Assembly (NCBI GenBank): GCA_017526985.1
Contig: JAFXQR010000041.1
Coordinates: 1-42,822, forward strand
Direction: 5' to 3'
Length of the DNA stretch: 42,822 bases
Source of the DNA: Lachnospiraceae bacterium
Lineage (GTDB): Bacteria > Bacillota > Clostridia > Lachnospirales > Lachnospiraceae
The notes beneath the pieces are model-generated. The model ran no database searches. It saw only the letters and a list, made by a program, of their open reading frames with translations, and had not been told where the DNA came from. Positions 40,664 through 42,822 of this stretch are shown here, piece by piece. Every line of letters begins with the position of its first letter. The stretch's first letter is position 1. A program made the position numbers and the translations under genes.

Positions 40664-41602
40664 TCAGCCCAGCACGAGTTTTGCAGCTCCGTAAATGCCG
40701 GCATCGTTGCCCAGCGTTGCCAGGGCAAACTTTGCCTCCCTGCTGCCGCGGAACACATATTTCTGATATTCGTCTACGATATAGTCAAACAGTACATCGC
40801 CGGCCTTGGACACACCGCCGCCGATCACAAAGATCTCCGGATTGACCACACAAGCCACGGCTGCCAGCCCTTTTCCGAGATAATGTCCAAACTGCACAGC
40901 CACTTCCTTTGCCAGTTCGTCGCCCTCTTTTACCGCATCAAAAACCGTCTTTGCGGAGATCTCGCCGTTGCGCAATACCGAAGCCTTATCATCTGCTGCC
41001 AGTCTTCTCTTTGCCAGACGCGCAATACCGGTTGCGGAAGCATACTGCTCCAGGCACCCATGATTACCACAGCCGCATTCCTCCGGCTCGTCATCCACGA
41101 TATGGATATGGCCGATCTCGCCACCTGCTCCGGTAGCACCGGTCAGGATCTTCCCCTCTACGATGATACCGCCGCCCACGCCGGTACCCAGAGTCACGGC
41201 CACCAGGTTCTTATAGCCGCGGCCACCGCCCTGCCACATCTCGCCCAGAGCTGCCACATTGGCGTCGTTTCCGGCTTCTACGGGGATCCCGCCCAACAGT
41301 ACTGCCAGCTCTTCCTTTACCGAAAAAACATCCCAGCCCAGATTGGCTGCCTTATAGATCACGCCGTTGGCATCTACCGGTCCCGGTACGCCAATACCCA
41401 CGCCGATCACATCGTTCTTTTCCATGCCCTGTTCGGCCATCTTCTTTTTAATGGATGCCGCGATATCCGGCAGGATGTTCTTGCCGTTATCATCTTTACG
41501 CGTAGGGATCTCCCACTTATCCTTCACATTGCCTTCCGTATCGAAATATCCCATCTTGACGGTCGTGCCGCCCAGATCCACACCAAAGATCACTTTTCCC
41601 AT
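40664..41602 (-). CDS. ROK-family glucokinase
   Basis: 312 residues. ATP site FGVDLGGTTVKMG, GVGIGVPGPVD, sugar-binding GNDANVAALGE, phosphate loop TLGTGVGGGIIV, and the zinc motif CGCGNHGCLEQYAS of ROK kinases (with the upstream GGEIGHIHI His). It has no N-terminal helix-turn-helix, so it is a kinase and not a repressor. Glucose is the likely substrate. It lies between hprK and murB. A glucokinase next to hprK fits carbon control, since its product raises glycolytic intermediates that activate HprK (inference). Confidence 0.94.
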   Translation of the reverse strand: MGKVIFGVDLGGTTVKMGYFDTEGNVKDKWEIPTRKDDNGKNILPDIAASIKKKMAEQGMEKNDVIGVGIGVPGPVDANGVIYKAANLGWDVFSVKEELAVLLGGIPVEAGNDANVAALGEMWQGGGRGYKNLVAVTLGTGVGGGIIVEGKILTGATGAGGEIGHIHIVDDEPEECGCGNHGCLEQYASATGIARLAKRRLAADDKASVLRNGEISAKTVFDAVKEGDELAKEVAVQFGHYLGKGLAAVACVVNPEIFVIGGGVSKAGDVLFDYIVDEYQKYVFRGSREAKFALATLGNDAGIYGAAKLVLG

Positions 41603-41654
41603 TTTATTTTACTCTCCTAAAGTATCGTTTCCTCTACATCGCAAGGGCTCTATA

Positions 41655-42584
41655 TTATTCTACCTTCTTTTCCAGGGAAGCCTGTACACGCTTGTACAGC
41701 TCCTCTGCTGCATTGTAACCCATCTTCTTCTGTCTGTGGTTGATTGCCGCCGACTCACAGATCAGCGCCGTATTACGTCCCGGACGGATCGGGATATTGT
41801 GGCATACCACCTTGTTGCCCAGATATTCCACATATTCTTCTTCCATACCGATACGGTCATATTCCTTATCCTTTGACCACTCGGATAGCTTGATCACCAG
41901 GTTGATCTCCTGATCTTCCTTAACCGACTGCACACCGAAGAGCATCTTCACATCCACGATACCGATACCGCGGATCTCAATAAAGTGCTTGGTCACAGCC
42001 GGTGCCGTACCGATCAGCGTCTCTTCGGATACCTTACGGATCTCCACTACATCATCGGTCACCAGACGGTGTCCGCGCTTGATCAGTTCCAGAGCCGCCT
42101 CACTCTTACCGATGCCGCTCTCACCGGTGATCAGCACACCTTCACCGTAAACATCCACCAGCACACCGTGCACGGTGATGCAGGGAGCCAGCTTTGCGTT
42201 CAGCCAGCGGATAACCTCTGCCATAAAAGTAGATGTCGCCTTGGATGTCGACAGCAGCGGCACGCCATATTTGATCGCCGTCTCCTTAAACAACGGATCC
42301 GGCATCAGATCGCGGCAGAATACGAACGCCGGTGTCTTATTGCTCAATATTCTTTCATAGATCGGTTTCTTCTGTTCCTCCGAGAGCGACTCCATATAGG
42401 AGCACTCTACAAAACCCATGATCTGCAGACGTGTCGCATCGTAATGCTCCATATACCCCGTCAGCTGAATACCCGGACGGTTGATATCCGGCTGGGTGAT
42501 CTTGATCCCGCTGATATCGATCTCTTCCGTGAGATTTGTCATTTTCTGCTTGTCGATCAAACGCTGCAGACTGATGCTTGCCAT
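41655..42584 (-). CDS. hprK: HPr kinase/phosphorylase
   Basis: 309 residues. The N-terminal domain (1-130) is followed by the P-loop kinase domain with GVLVDVYGEGVLITGESGIGKSEAAL (Walker A 154-161; His139 just before), GHRLVTDD, the signature EIRGIGIVDVKMLFG and ICESAAINHRQK near the C-terminus. It phosphorylates Ser46 of HPr and Crh with ATP or pyrophosphate and removes it again with phosphate. The start ATG has AGGAGG at eight nt, and a near-perfect promoter lies about 50 nt upstream. It is the first gene of the block that ends with the crh-like gene, its probable substrate. Confidence 0.96.
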   Translation of the reverse strand: MASISLQRLIDKQKMTNLTEEIDISGIKITQPDINRPGIQLTGYMEHYDATRLQIMGFVECSYMESLSEEQKKPIYERILSNKTPAFVFCRDLMPDPLFKETAIKYGVPLLSTSKATSTFMAEVIRWLNAKLAPCITVHGVLVDVYGEGVLITGESGIGKSEAALELIKRGHRLVTDDVVEIRKVSEETLIGTAPAVTKHFIEIRGIGIVDVKMLFGVQSVKEDQEINLVIKLSEWSKDKEYDRIGMEEEYVEYLGNKVVCHNIPIRPGRNTALICESAAINHRQKKMGYNAAEELYKRVQASLEKKVE

Positions 42585-42632
42585 AGTCGAAACCTCCTAT
42601 AGATTAACTGTATGATTTGTCTATTCCTACCT

Positions 42633-42661
42633 ATTTTATGTTGCAGGTGTTACATTGTCAA
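42633..42661 (-). promoter_or_regulatory. promoter of the hprK operon
   Basis: Minus strand: -35 TTGACA (consensus, 42661-42656), 17-nt spacer, -10 TAAAAT (42638-42633). One of the best sigma-A sites in the window. Confidence 0.88.
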
Positions 42662-42708
42662 GACACGGGAACTGTTCCTGCATAAATTCGTATTTGTAGG
42701 GCTGTAGA

Positions 42709-42776
42709 TCACCTCACGGAAGGCATCTTGCCTTCCCCTTGAGGGGAAGGTGGCGCGCCAGCGCCGGATGAGGTGG
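42709..42776. repeat. multi-hairpin intergenic repeat upstream of hprK
   Basis: Closing arms CACCTCA (42710-42716) and TGAGGTG (42769-42775) enclose GGAAGGC-ATCTT-GCCTTCC, CCTTCCCC-TTGA-GGGGAAGG (42731-42750) and GGCGC-GCCA-GCGCC (42752-42765). The first two hairpins share bases and exclude each other. The GAGGGGAAGGTGGC core resembles repeats that I recall as common between genes of gut Clostridia; only this copy is in the window. Confidence 0.65.
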
Positions 42777-42822
42777 ACTCTGGCCTGCCGTAGTCTCCGC
42801 CAAGTCGCCGGGCAGTAAAGAC

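Noticed and set aside
40079-41620. Plus-strand open frame of 513 codons over murB and the ROK gene
   Set aside because: It covers two strongly supported minus-strand genes and has no ribosome site or protein motif.
1-42822. CRISPR array, rRNA operon, insertion sequence or prophage
   Set aside because: No regularly spaced direct repeats, rRNA signatures, transposase, integrase or phage structural motifs were found.

Overview
The window looks like a low-to-mid GC Gram-positive chromosome, most likely class Clostridia and probably Lachnospiraceae. The reasons are the hprK–ROK glucokinase–murB–rapZ–whiA–crh-like core block, the YhaM exoribonuclease, TagB-like CDP-glycerol transferase and XpaC/TelA genes, strong AGGAGG ribosome binding sites, and a tRNA-Ala without an encoded CCA. 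This is inferred from gene content and gene order; no database search was run. Almost everything is on the minus strand, so most operons read from high to low coordinates.

Layout. 1-620: 5' part of a Fic-family gene cut by the window edge. 678-4722: htrA-like pseudoprotease, yhaM and a 23S rRNA methyltransferase gene that carries two in-frame copies of a 36-bp palindromic repeat. 4776-4926: tRNA-Ala(CGC) with its own promoter and a terminator shared with the convergent EAL gene. 4920-10870: an operon (TagB-like transferase, XpaC-like, TelA-like, membrane EAL phosphodiesterase). 10993-12483: a clostripain-family (C11) peptidase on the plus strand, apparently leaderless. 12480-34942: a 22.5-kb one-direction surface-glycan locus. 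35057-36574: cyclophilin and a TraX-like membrane protein on the plus strand. 36584-42584: the conserved carbon-control and cell-wall block (hprK, ROK glucokinase, murB, an inserted acyltransferase-3 gene, rapZ, whiA, crh-like HPr). 42709-42776: a multi-hairpin repeat upstream of hprK.

The glycan locus is the most interesting region. It encodes two GT4 transferases, one GT2, two clear GT11 fucosyltransferases, a third protein with an HxRRGD motif, a DUF6625-like transferase, a capsule-type GT-B protein, a hexapeptide acyltransferase, two PglK-like ABC exporters, three large GT-C-like membrane proteins and two small proteins of 44 and 52 residues. It also encodes an 850-residue fusion of a YidC/Oxa1 domain to an alkaline-phosphatase/LTA-synthase-type catalytic domain. 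I see no Wzx, no Wzy, no initiating phosphoglycosyltransferase and no sugar-nucleotide synthesis genes. A reasonable model (inference) is that a lipid-linked, fucose-containing glycan is built on the inner face and flipped by the PglK-like ABC proteins. It would then be extended outside by the GT-C proteins with polyprenyl-phosphate sugars and finally decorated, perhaps with phosphoglycerol, by the YidC-phosphatase fusion.

The flanking operons fit an envelope theme: TagB-like teichoic acid enzyme, TelA/XpaC envelope-stress proteins, a c-di-GMP phosphodiesterase, a dead HtrA with PDZ domain, and MurB/RapZ/HprK, which link carbon status to cell-wall precursor supply. No CRISPR array, insertion sequence, integrase or phage gene was seen. 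No gene-free stretch exceeds about 300 bases; the longest are 22098-22332 and 42585-42822.
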